The notes below the pieces were generated by a model. It ran no database searches. It saw only the letters and a list, made by a program, of their open reading frames with translations, and was not told the origin of the DNA. Of a DNA stretch of 64,000 nt, positions 44,940 through 55,836 are shown in pieces; the first letter of the stretch is position 1, and each line of letters opens with the position of its first letter. Source of the DNA: Tenebrio molitor (lineage: Eukaryota > Arthropoda > Insecta > Coleoptera > Tenebrionidae); NCBI RefSeq assembly GCF_963966145.1, contig NC_091053.1, positions 14,260,001 through 14,324,000 on the forward strand. The letters run 5' to 3'. The translations under genes were made by a program, and so were the position numbers.

Positions 44940-45052
44940 TTTACAGTAAATTGAGCAAATCAAAATTTACGAGTAGATAAGTTAAGACTTGTATATTTTG
45001 CAATTATTTTGATTATGAACATGAACTTAAATTTTCAGATTATAAAATCAAA
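44940..45052 (+). promoter_or_regulatory. Shared leader of zinc-finger family 2, copy 1
   Basis: acagtaaattgagcaaatc, agtagataagttaa, acttgtatattttgc and ttaaattttcagattataa precede the ATG. The same leader is at 55711-55836 and 59815-59931. The pyrimidine stretch ending in TTTTCAG|ATTATAA 15 bp before the ATG looks like a 3' splice site, so a non-coding first exon may lie upstream. Confidence 0.45.
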
Positions 45053-46534
45053 ATGCAAAATTGCCGGCTACCACACGAATCACCAAGATGCGAAAGAAAC
45101 GATTTGGAAAAGTACTACTGCAAGGGCTGCAATTTTGAAACCAATCTTGTGGTTATTTTAAAGCAACATGTCAGGGAATGTCACAGAAAGGACATTGATT
45201 GCATGCAAGATCAACCAAAAAATGACACTGTTGTAAAAAGCTACATTTGTCAGAAGTGCATTTTGGAAACATATTCCGTTTTATTGTGGATTAAACACTT
45301 GAATGGTTCATGCTTTAACACAAAAGAATGTGAGAACGTTAATGAAGAAGAACACCAAGCCGCAAAGCAGTCACTTCACCACTTCCAGTGGTATAGTTGT
45401 GATGACTGCGAATTTAAAACGAAATGGAACGCCTCCCTAAAACGACATAAGAAAATTCATCTCTCAGCAGATGTTGTGCAGTGGTACAGCTGTGACAAAT
45501 GCAAATACAAAGCGAAATATAGGGGAGACGTTAAAAAACATCAGGCAATTAATCATTCAGCAGATGCCAGTCAGTGGTATAATTGTGATAAATGCGAATT
45601 TAAGACGAAACAAAACCGCTACCTAACGCGACATAAGAAAATTCATCTCTCAGCAGATGCCATCCAGTGGTATAATTGTGATAAATGCGAATACAAAACG
45701 AAACGTAACGAAAGCATTAAACGACATAAGCAAATTCATCTCTCAGCAGACGCGGTCCATTGGTATAGCTGTGATAAATGCAAATACAAAACGAAATATA
45801 AGTGGAACATTAAACAACATAAGGCAATTCATCTCTCAGCGGATGCTGTGCAGTGGTATAGCTGTGATAAATGCAAATACAAAACGAAATATAAGGGGAA
45901 CATTAAACAACATAAGGCAATTCATCTCTCAACAGATGCCATCCAGTGGTATAATTGTGATAAATGCGAATTTGAGACGAAACGAAACAGCTGCCTAAGG
46001 CGACATAAGAAAATTCATCGCTCAGCAGATGCCATCCGGTGGTATAATTGTGATAAATGCGAATTTAAAACGAAACAATACAGTTGCCTAACGCGACATA
46101 AGAAAATTCATCTCTCAGCAGATGCGATCCAGTGGTATAATTGTGATAAATGCGAATTCAGAACGAAACAAAACAGCAACCTAAAAGTACATATGCAAAT
46201 TCATCACTCAGCAGACTCGGTTCAATGGTATAGCTGTGATAAATGCAAATTCAAAACGAAATATAAGGGGAACATTAAACAACATAAGGCAATTCATCTC
46301 TCAGCAGATGCCATCCAGTGGTATAATTGTGATAAATGCGAATTTAAGACCAAACAAAACAGCTACCTAACGCGACATAAGCAAATTCATTTCTCAGCAA
46401 ATGCAATCCAGTGGTATAATTGTGATAAATGCGAATACAAAACAAAATATAAGGGGAATATTAAACGACATAAGGAAAGTCATCTCTCAGCAGATGCTGC
46501 TCATTGGCTTAGCTGTGATGAGTGCGAATTTTAA
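45053..46534 (+). CDS. C2H2 zinc-finger protein, family 2, truncated last finger
   Basis: 493 residues. N-terminal module: a C2H2 finger (YYCKGCNFETNLVVIL), then a C2HC finger (CQKC...WIKHLNGSC). The third N-terminal finger seen in the two paralogs is deleted. Twelve tandem fingers follow, nearly all C-x2-C-x12-H-x3-H, with 10-residue linkers (LSADAIQWYN type), so the unit is 31 residues or 93 bp. Alternating CDKCKYKTKYKGNI and CDKCEFKTKQNS modules show recent array shuffling. A TAA at 46532 cuts finger 13 after CDECEF. The same frame then stays open for 23 codons (TKLNDYLKQHKKRLVC...), matching the end of the paralog at 59932, so this is a nonsense change from Lys. Probably nuclear; target unknown. 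Confidence 0.88.
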   Translation: MQNCRLPHESPRCERNDLEKYYCKGCNFETNLVVILKQHVRECHRKDIDCMQDQPKNDTVVKSYICQKCILETYSVLLWIKHLNGSCFNTKECENVNEEEHQAAKQSLHHFQWYSCDDCEFKTKWNASLKRHKKIHLSADVVQWYSCDKCKYKAKYRGDVKKHQAINHSADASQWYNCDKCEFKTKQNRYLTRHKKIHLSADAIQWYNCDKCEYKTKRNESIKRHKQIHLSADAVHWYSCDKCKYKTKYKWNIKQHKAIHLSADAVQWYSCDKCKYKTKYKGNIKQHKAIHLSTDAIQWYNCDKCEFETKRNSCLRRHKKIHRSADAIRWYNCDKCEFKTKQYSCLTRHKKIHLSADAIQWYNCDKCEFRTKQNSNLKVHMQIHHSADSVQWYSCDKCKFKTKYKGNIKQHKAIHLSADAIQWYNCDKCEFKTKQNSYLTRHKQIHFSANAIQWYNCDKCEYKTKYKGNIKRHKESHLSADAAHWLSCDECEF

Positions 46535-47639
46535 ACGAAACTAAACGACTACCTAAAACAACATAAGAAACGTCTGGTTTGTCTAACCAAAAGTAGGACT
46601 ACCTAAAAACAACGTTGAACAAAGACTCAAATGAGAACTGTTCATAGCATACAATATAAATCGGTGTCAAGTGGTTTTAGTGTGACGAATGTAATTTTAA
46701 AACAATGTACAAAAACAATTTAAAGTCATAAGAAATGAAAGGAATGATTTTGGTATTTCAGTTGTAAAAACAATACCTACGCGTTCTATTTTATTTTTGT
46801 TAGCAGGGTTAGTGTAGAAAAATGAACTTCTGCGTTAGCAAAGGAATTGTACACCAACCCTGAAGTTTAACTAATAAATTGATTAGGTATCTTTTGTTTC
46901 TTCCTTTTTTGTTTGTATAGATAAATGCGTGTTCAATAAATTTCTGTTCTTATGATTATTATTATTTCAATATACCACGTTTATGTGACTTGTGACATCG
47001 GCACAAATACAAAAGCAAATATCATTAGAAGAGACACCCTATACCCCAAACAACATGTGTTCAAAGCAAGGAGGTTAAAGTAAGTACCCTAGATAAAGAA
47101 CGGTAAGTACTTTTATTTGTTCCCTACTTGTAAACATCAGTTTATCAAGTCACTGTATTCACCTTGAAAATGTCTCTTAACTGGCTAGCATGTAAAATTA
47201 TACTATAGCAAGCATGTAAAATTTTACTGGCTAGCCAGTAGAATTTTACACCCGTGCTCATATGAGTGATGTGCGTTTCCAAAGCAATACGTGTAAAGCT
47301 AATACGATTTTTTTTTCAAAATACTGGAATTTTTAATAGTTTGTATAAGTAATTACAAGTGAGGAACAAGTAAAATATTCAACAATACACGCATGGTAAC
47401 GGGTTTTACTGGCTTCAGAAGGTGACTGGCTCGCCTTCGGCTCTCCAGTCATATCCTTCTGTCGCCAGTAAAAACCCTTTTACCATGCTAGTAATGTTAA
47501 ATACTATAACCTCGTTGGTTCAAAGAAGATTTCCATAGCTTTGCTACCATACCATAGATAGATGCTACGTGGATTGTGCACTCGACAATCGACGTGCATT
47601 GGACGTTTGACATTGACATGGGGAAAATTAAATGTTAGC
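46535..47639. other. 3' flank of family 2 gene with fossil fingers
   Basis: 46668-46735 still spells W-F-stop-CDECNFKTMYKNNLKS, and ~46985-47050 spells CD-CRYK-like text. Both are remnants of further fingers, also found after the two paralogs. A polyadenylation signal (caataaattt) is near 46935. 47392-47487 is a near-palindrome (catggtaacgggttttactg / ccagtaaaaacccttttac). Confidence 0.6.
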
Positions 47640-48575
47640 TTAGGCTTTGTGCTTTTACTGCTTTTCTTTGCGATTGTGAGGTGGGATTTGAAAGATAAAC
47701 GAGTTGTATGAAAGTGTATACTAAATATACCAAATTAGGTTACAATATAAGTAAGAACGTTAAAATTACCATAAAGGTTTTTTTTATTGCCAACTTATTT
47801 TAGCAGGTGGTAGTTCTATAATTTTGGCGAAGATTATACATGATTGATAAAGTATTCGTACTTTATCATCGTACAAAGGTAACAAAAATTCACTAATAAT
47901 GATCTTTTTAATTCTATTTACAGCTGTTGTATAACCCGATTCTTTGGAACTTTGCTACACTTTATTTTTTACTTTAGGGCTGCCTGTCGTAATACGTGTA
48001 ATAAGACTAAAGATCGTCCTTAATCTATTTATTTAAGTTAGAGGTACAACAACGTTTTTGAGTCTCTGGTGAATGAAATGAGTATGAGACTGCTCCGACC
48101 ACTATCGTGGCGTCTTAAATATACCCTAACACTACCTGCTAAAAGGAGGGTGTTTAACAGTACATTATAACACAACAGATGTTGAAGATGCCCTCCATTT
48201 TGTTGTAAACGTAATAAATTCGCCTTTTCTTATCTTCCAAAATGTTCTGCAACATAACCTCACTAATATCTTCACAACAATTGTAATTTCATGCATTAAT
48301 TGTTCTACATTTTGTAACCGCTGTTTGTAGACAATATCTTTCAACCTTCCAAATATTGAAAACTTAAAGGAGTGAGGTCAGGGGAACGAGCAGGCCTCTG
48401 GATTAAAATGTTGACTTATTTGATGGATGGTTATCAGAAAATTGTTGCTAGTTTTGCCCTTGTGGTATAGGCCTCCATCATGTTGGAAATAGCCAAACTG
48501 CTGTTCCTCATCATATAACTGGTTGATAAAAACTTCCAATATTTGTTCCCTTGACCTCACACCATTAAATTGTAT
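47640..48575. repeat. Segmental direct repeat, right copy
   Basis: Partner of 43490-44410 in the same orientation. The pair brackets the zinc-finger gene at 45053. Confidence 0.85.
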
Positions 48576-49046
48576 CTTGAAAAAGTATTGATCCAATTAT
48601 TCTTCTTCATGACACAGCTAACCATCACCTACTTTCATAGAATGCAAAGGTGTTCTTCAAATTCATTTTCAGTAGACCAAATTCGGCAGTTCTGTGAATT
48701 TACATAACCTGATACCTGGAATCAAATTTTATCAGTAAAGAAAGACAAATCTAAAATTCTGTTGTCATTCGTGATACAGAAACCATTGGCAATATGCAAC
48801 ATGACGTGGATAATCAGCTGGTTTGAGTTGTTGCACTTTATAGGGTTTCATGTGTAATCTCTGTTTTACAATTTTCTGGCAAGTGCCCTGCAGTACACCA
48901 GACTGCAGACAATTTTGATAAACATTTAAACTTCTTAAATCTTCAACAATTTCTTCTCTAACCTGAGGTCTTACTGGTGACTTTCCCTTGGAAATGTTTC
49001 CCACGCAATTCGCGTGAACGAAAGCTTTGCCTTCCTGACAAGTCAC
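48140..49046 (-). pseudogene. Mariner-type transposase, copy B
   Basis: Minus-strand order: PQVREEIVEDLRSLNVYQNC, LQGTCQKIVKQRLHMKPYKV, QLKPADYPRHVAYCQWFL. After frame changes come SFFTDKI with VSGYVNSQNCRIWSTEN (first Asp), then EQILEVFINQLYDEEQQFGY and FQHDG (second Asp). The order and motifs are those of insect mariner/Tc3-type transposases. Several stops and shifts make it inactive. Its C-terminal part is duplicated at 43985-44404. Confidence 0.8.
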
Positions 49047-49084
49047 AATTACTGTAAATAACTATTCTTGCTTTGCTTACTTTT

Positions 49085-49217
49085 AATGATAATGATGATT
49101 ATCGGGAACATTTTCGATTGCAAAATTAACTGCTTCTACAAAATCGAATAAAGTACTCTGATCTCCATCATATACGGAAATCATATCTCTTAAATCTTTC
49201 AAAGTGAATTCGGCCAT
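49085..49217 (-). pseudogene. Short frame, possibly retroelement gag start
   Basis: An ATG on the minus strand at 49217 opens MAEFTLKDLRDMISVYDGDQ, then STLFDFVEAVNFAIENVPDN, then a stop. The Y-x-GD...L..F...V pattern recalls the start of gag proteins in insect LTR elements, but 44 residues are too few to be sure. Confidence 0.35.
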
Positions 49218-49350
49218 TGTATAGAAATAGAAAATAAAAGTTTCTTTCAGGAGACCTTTACAAATAGAAATAAGGATGCTCTTTGTCGCACAGTGATGTC
49301 ACTGCGCAAAGGAATTCTGCGTCCTGTGAGACAACAAAGATGTTGACCAT

Positions 49351-49567
49351 TAAGGTGCAAATCCACGATGAGATATTTTCATGCAATTTAGGTCTCATGA
49401 TACAAAATTTCACGAACAACTAAATATCATTGTGGAAACACTCGTGAGAGACACGAAACACTAAAACACATAGCACAAGATATTGTCTCCTGCAAGTTGT
49501 TCGTGAAATTTTTGTATCATGAGACCAAAATTGCATGAAAATATCTCATCGTGGATTTGTACCTTTA
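49351..49567. mobile_element. TIR element (MITE) with ~70-bp arms
   Basis: aggtgcaaatccacgatgag through ggtctcatgatacaaaattt at the left is repeated in reverse at the right (aattgcatgaaaatatctca tcgtgg, split). It is nearly all arm, with a ~75 bp loop. Confidence 0.85.
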
Positions 49568-49973
49568 GGATAGGTAATTTCGACGAGTTAAACCAACACA
49601 AACCAATGGAAATAAGTGTAGCGATCAACTGTTCTCTCACAATGTGCAGATTTCCTGCGCATATTTTCCATCTCTTATAAATGTAAATAAAGGTCCATTA
49701 GACGTCAAAATATGTTGCAATATAGCAAAAATAATAAACAAGTACATATAATAAATTACTCCCTAGGATTTAGGGATATTCGATACTATTGGGTGATTCA
49801 AAATGGTTGTCGATAAGTATGGCAACTATGTACGAAAATTTATGTGGCAACTGTGTGGGTAGGATAGAGTTGACATTTCTTTGACAGTTCATAGTCCCGC
49901 AATTTTGAAAATTGTCAAATCATTGTGCAATGGCATAAAAAAAATCAAACGTAGAATGCAGTGTTGGTATATA

Positions 49974-50694
49974 CAGTGCCTTTTTTTAACGCTGACCATA
50001 GGGATTTACATGACAAAAACTTTCGATCGTGTTAACAAGCTTTATAGCAGGAATTTTTAAGTGAAATTTGGCAGAATATTAGATTAATATTTTATAAATC
50101 AATTTTAAGTTTATTTTATACTACAGAGTAAAATAATTACGGAATTATGTAATTTAAAAAAAAGTACTTTTAATTTATTACGAGTACATTATTTCTTGCC
50201 CAGAAGGTTTTATAATCGTTAGACAGTTACAAATGACGACAGTTTGAACAATTTATGAAATGAAAATTCAAAAATAATTAAAACAGTTTAATATTGTTGA
50301 GGTAGAATTTTATTTATTTTGATGTATGTAATTATGATTTCCTGTGTTTTATGTTTATGAAATAAAACTGCACATTTTTCAAAGTCTATCCCATTCAATC
50401 ATTTCTTTATTTGAAAAGGTGTCCATTGAAAATTATTACTGTTTGACGTTTGTTGACTTTACACTACGTCAGCGTACTTTGGCAAGCCACGTGGTAAATT
50501 TAATAAACCTATTTTTGCTCTAATTCCGTGATTATGTTGTTTTGTACGATGGGCCGAACTGAAATTGATTTATAAAATACTAATCTAATATCCTATCAAA
50601 TTTCACTTAAAAATTCTTACTAAAAAGCTCATTAACAGACCCTAAACTTTTTAGCATGTAAATCCCTATGGTCAGCGTTAAAAAAAAGGCACTG
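49974..50694. mobile_element. TIR element, ~0.72 kb, relative of 10441-11158
   Basis: The ends cagtgcctttttttaacgct and ccatagggatttacatg match in reverse at 50652-50694, with TA outside. The total length is almost the same as 10441-11158, but the inner arms have diverged. No transposase. Confidence 0.85.
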
Positions 50695-52148
50695 TATATC
50701 AATCAACTCTTCAACGCCAACTTTGAGGATAAATTTAAATGAACGCACGATATGATTATAACGGAGATACTGACGTGTACAAAGATTGTTAAGAAATGCC
50801 ACCGTGTGGACGTTACATTGGTCTTGTACACGGTGTCTTGTATAAACCATTCACGATTATTTCAAATTCGGACTATCTATGAAAATCTGACATTTTAGTT
50901 GGCAGTATTGTGATTTGTCTTAATAAATCTATTTTAGGTTATAATTCAACCGAACACTGCTCCCAAGTTGTTACATTTTTTAAATAATTGAACGCATTAG
51001 AAACAATAATCGAAAATTTTAATTGAAATGAAACATAGGTACATATTTGTATGGCAGTTCTGGGTAAATTCTTATTAACTAAATTAATGACGGAATTGAC
51101 AACAATGCGAATATTTAAAAACGAAACGTCATATGACAGGACCTGACGCCAATCTAACAAAAAAATATCGCGGCCTCCTGCGTGTTTAAAATAATCGTGA
51201 ACGGCATATACATATAACAAGTGACAACAAAAGGTTAACGACTAAGTGATATCCGCAAATCTGTGGAAAAACTAATAAAATGCTATAAACAAAATATTAG
51301 ACTTCCAAATAAATGGTGACAGAACTAATGATAAAGAAAATAATTAAGGGTTACAATTAAGTGAAAAACAAAGTAATAAGTCAACTTGACTTATTGGTGT
51401 CAGTTATCATGCGTCCGGGATGGTGCTCTCACACATTGGGGGTAATTAACTTATCATTGCACACAAACTACACTGGGATATAACATGTATTTCATTTGAT
51501 GTCATTTATTCAAATCGCATAAAAAAATAAGAAAGATACAGCGTCAAAAGTTTTTCGTCAGTCACTCGGTACTCACGTTGAATTGAGCATTACCTATGTT
51601 GGTTCCCTGCATGTCACTATTAACACACATAGCCAAAAAATAAAATTATTTGACCTTGAAATACCCAATCCATCCTCAATTTAATACGTTAAATTCGCTT
51701 TATGTTGGTTCCCTGCATGTCACTATTTTAAGACATAATCACATAGCAAAAAAAAAATAAAATTATTTGACTTCGAAATACCTAATCCATTCTGAATTTA
51801 CTTTATCAGATTGTAGCAATCTTTATTGCATAAACAAGGGCTAAAAACATGAATGAATTGTTTTTCGAAGTTTCGTGTGGTTGGCAACACATTTACGACT
51901 TTATGTTGATCCACTTGACTGTCGAATTCAAATATGACAGTTCAAAAGTCAAATTACGGTAGAAACTCGATAATTCGTCACGTGCGGGACCGGGTGGCTG
52001 ACGAATTACGGAAACTGACGTATTATAGACAATTCCAGGAAAAATAACTAAAACACATGTTGAAGTTGTACATACAGGGTTATTTACCGTAGATTCCAGC
52101 GAAAATTTAATGTTATGCAACACAAAATACCAAAAGCTCAGATTAGTA
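50695..52148. other. Spacer with a tandem duplication
   Basis: 51596-51700 and 51701-51800 are direct copies of ~105 bp (atgttggttccctgcatgtc, aaaattatttgac, aaatacc). 50700-50760 is one end of MITE family A. 50850-50945 resembles scraps of the 12.85-12.95 and 14.87-14.94 kb sequences. No gene. Confidence 0.55.
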
Positions 52149-52289
52149 TACCGTGAGTTTTTTATTTTACTGAACATAGGATTCATGGATCTGTAAGTTT
52201 GGTTGCATATTTCAAATGAATTGACTTTTTAGAACTGGACATAGCCATTTTACATTGTATGTTCAGCGAAATAAAAAACGCGTGTATGT
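52149..52289. mobile_element. Short complete TIR element, relative of 22103-23100 ends
   Basis: gtgagttttttattttactg at the left and cagcgaaataaaaaacgcg at the right are inverted. The body (tctgtaagtttggttgca) matches the 22.1 and 23.0 kb arms. Confidence 0.7.
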
Positions 52290-52493
52290 ACAACGTGATC
52301 AAGAATGACTGAATCTGTTGGTAACATTGAAAATTTGAATGATTTTGGTAAACTCTGTCCACTCATAGATTGCTTGACATAAATGTTACTAAAAATGTTC
52401 ACTTACGCTATAACAAATAGATCCGGCGCGAAATTTAAAAAACTGGAAAGAGTAGGTTTAAACGTAATGTTTTATTATTGTTCTGCATGTTTG

Positions 52494-52703
52494 TACAGTC
52501 GATGGACAAATAAAACTGGGACAAAAATGACAATCACATAAGTCAAAATTTGGAAATTTGCATCGTTTAATTACGGCTTTATCATAAATAGGTTAACTTT
52601 GGTATGACATATTATATAGACACTGACAAATATATTGACAATTCAATGGTCTGATTTACATAGATTCAATTTTAAGTGTCCCAGTTTTATTTGTCCACCG
52701 ACA
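52494..52703. mobile_element. TIR element (MITE), ~210 bp
   Basis: acagtcgatggacaaataaa and the reverse complement of gtcggtggacaaataaaact form the ends. No coding content. Confidence 0.75.
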
Positions 52704-53715
52704 AAAGAAAACTTCAGTATAGTAGGAGTAATATATTAGGTTTTTTTTATTATAGGATATTTCACGAGTGATAATGTGCCCGACGGAATTAAAAATGCAA
52801 CCCACAATACATTTTCGAATTTCCGAAAAAAGCTGGCTAATGAAATTAAAATATCCAGCTTTTCTCGGAAATGGCTAACACAAACAAGAGATTAATATTT
52901 AACATTTAATGCATGAACAAAAATGACCTCTATATCATTTTCGATGTAATGTGACTTAAACTGTTCATTATGCTAGATTTTTGAGGCACGCACTCACTTC
53001 ACAAATTCAAAAAAATCAACAAAAAATCGCAAGGGAACAGATCAAAACAGCAACACGATCAAAATTAATAATTTTTAAAACTAGAGAAACGCAAACCAAA
53101 GCTCTAAAGGTGAAAAATCGCAAATCTAAATGCTTAAACCACTTGACAGCACTGACAGTTTCAAATTTGAAATGTCATATAATTTATTTTTCGCGTGGGA
53201 TTCATAACAACCAATGAGAATCAGTGGCGCGAATGTTTCAAGATATTACCAACACAATCTATGATACTTTGTTAATATTTCAATGTTATGGTTTGGGGAT
53301 TTTGTTATCTAAGGATATTTAAAAAACTGCATTTCCGGTTGTCAGCTTTGACAGAGTTGACAGGGGAATTGGACGTTTACCATCAAAGGGTCATTTTGTA
53401 GTAGCATAAAGTAGAAAAACACCAACATTTTTCAATTGTTTCATTGCCAACAGACTCATTGTTGATCACGCTGTAGAGTTGTAGAGTTGGCTTGATCCTG
53501 CTTCCTAGGGGCGTTTGTCGATTGTTAATTGGCTCCACTGTTATTGTTAAAATTGTAATTATCTGCGTTTAAATAAAATTGCTCATTAACTATTTAGATT
53601 TGTCTCCATTTACTTCACAAGTCTGTGGCAACCAGGCTGTCAATTCAAATCTAACTCTCAAAAACTCTCCTAGGAACCAGGATCGAGCCTACTTTCTCTT
53701 ATATACTGCTCTGTT
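52704..53715. other. Spacer without recognisable genes
   Basis: AT-rich. A 78-codon frame at 52981-53217 is Lys/Gln-rich and matches nothing I know. Confidence 0.4.
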
Positions 53716-55711
53716 TTTTTAATTTGGCGTTGAAGAGTCGATTGTGAGCGCACCACCGGATAGTCGGAGAGCTGATGACGAATTTAGGGAAGGTATTTTA
53801 GGCAATCAGAAATATAAAAAAATTACTATCTGAATATTAGTGAATCTGGAATCGAGAGTCGCTAAGGGTGTTTGCGGTTATTTTACTACTGCGCAGCACA
53901 TGACATTTGCAAAAAATTAATCCCAAAAAAACATACTTTAGGCAACTCGAAATTATACTAAGTTTTTAGTTTAACATTTATAGATTACAGAAATAAAAAT
54001 GCCAGATTATTTGGATTATTATTACAGCTCAAAGTAATTTTTTAGTGTACGCAAAAAATATACTTTAGGCAGTCTGAAATTTTTATGGCAGATTTATTAA
54101 TTGATATTAAAAATATGTACAAAAAAGCCAGACGAATACGAGGGTTTTAAATAATTCCCCGACGCGAATAAACATTTTAAGTAAGTGCGACAAAAAAGTC
54201 TGCCAGCAGCAGCTAAGGCGAAGGCCCCGGCTCGCTTTTTAAAATAGATTATTAAATAAATCTTTTCTTCAGCAATGCCTTTCCTTAATATAGAGCTTAT
54301 ATCTGCCTAGATATTCTATATAATTGTGTTGTCAATTATACAGGGTGTCTCAGCTAAGACTTTCGAGCATAATAACTCAGTTATTTTCCAGCGGATTTTT
54401 GTGAAATTTAAAATGCAGATATTTTAGACGGTGAAGAATAAAATCCCATTAATGCAATCACCCAAGTCTTAAAAACTTAATTTTTACATGCCTTTTTAAA
54501 ATGATGAATCAATTAAGATTTACATAAAAAATTGATCGTCAATAAAAAATGCTGTAGGGAAAAACTCTTCCTTGAAATACGTCTGTTTTGCAAGAAAAAA
54601 GCAAAAAACCGTGTTAAACGTGGCTGCAAATGCAAAAACGTAGAAGCGTATGAAACAAACGCGCAATTTTGCAGAATTTTGGTCATCTCTTTTCGCAGAA
54701 GCGCAGGTGACATATTTGACGTTTATATTTCTAACCTTACAAACACTTACAAAGTTAAAGACTGCCTAGAGTATATTTTTGCGTATACAAAAAAATGACA
54801 AGATGACGATTGTATAAAGTCAAAAATTACAAAATTTGAGTCGGTTAAATTCGGTTTTTTTACAAAAACGTTATAACAATTATGACGGTGAATGACGTTT
54901 ATTTATCAAAACCATCAAGTTAAAGTTCAGTTTGTTTCATATTGTTTTCCCAATTGAATAGTTGGTATTATTCACAGAAACAGTTTTTTGGTGGTCAAAA
55001 CAGGTAGGTAGCAAAAAAAACATTGAATTATATTTATTATTTTTTTGTACGACACTGTCAGAATTTGAGAATTTTCTAGTGTGTGAACGGATTTTGATAA
55101 ATTTGACAACTTGTCAAAACGAAACGTCAAGCCAAAAAAGCCCAAATTACACACGAACTCGTTAAATAAACTACTATTAATTTTACAAGAGAGTGATGTC
55201 AATGTGACAATAGTTAATTTGACAATTTGTGACAAAGCGAAAGTTTGATACACAACGAAAATTTTTTGGATGTACAGCTTTTAATGTCCACCGATGGTAC
55301 TTTGGGGCAGTCTTTAAAACCGTCCAAATAATCTGGGATATTTATTTCTGTATAATTCAGTATAATTTCAAGTTGCCTAAAGTATGTTTTTTGGGATTAA
55401 TTTTTTGCAAATGTCATATGCTGCGCAGTAGTAAAATAACCGCAAACGCCCTTAGCGACTCTCGATTCCAGATTCACTAACATTCAAATAGTACATTTCT
55501 TATATTTCTGATTGCCTAAAATACCTTCCCTAAATTCGTCATCAGCTCTCCGACTAGGATTAAAACTGTGATCATCTGTTTAAATCTAACCTCACTTTTT
55601 GCGTTGTTTGTGTTTTTAATCTGCAGTTTAAAATTCAGTGGTTTTTAAGACGAGTGGTTCATTCACAATCGACTCTTCAGCGCCAAGTTCCAACAAATAA
55701 AAAAAAAACAC
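53716..55711. mobile_element. 2-kb foldback-type element with ~200-250 bp arms
   Basis: The left arm 53716-53967 begins with the MITE family A end (aatttggcgttgaagagtcg). It continues through gctgatgacgaatttaggga, gtgaatctggaatcgagagt and actactgcgcagca. The right arm, ~55360-55711, carries the reverse complement. The interior holds small frames (54513-54798) that I cannot assign and a repeat shared with 19668-19950. Its right edge lies directly against the shared leader of the zinc-finger gene at 55837. Confidence 0.75.
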
Positions 55712-55836
55712 CTTTACAGTAAATTGAGCAAATCAAAATTTACAAGTAGATAAGTTAAAGAGTTGTATATTTTGCAATTATTTTGATTTGTTTTTTGTAT
55801 TGATATGAAATTAAATTTTCAGATTATAAAATCAAA
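55712..55836 (+). promoter_or_regulatory. Shared leader of zinc-finger family 2, copy 2
   Basis: Same conserved block as 44940-45052, including ttaaattttcagattataa just before the ATG. The junction with the MITE-type end (aaaaaaaaacacctttacag) is identical to that at 44.94 kb, so the element end was in place before the gene duplicated. Confidence 0.5.

Noticed and set aside
45657..45998. 113-codon open frame over the zinc-finger array (and the same at 60386-60727)
   Set aside because: It is the out-of-phase reading of 93-bp repeats with no stop in that phase; the in-phase reading is a clear finger array.
45400..46500. CRISPR-like spaced repeats
   Set aside because: The 93-bp regular repeats are in-frame zinc-finger codons in a eukaryotic genome.
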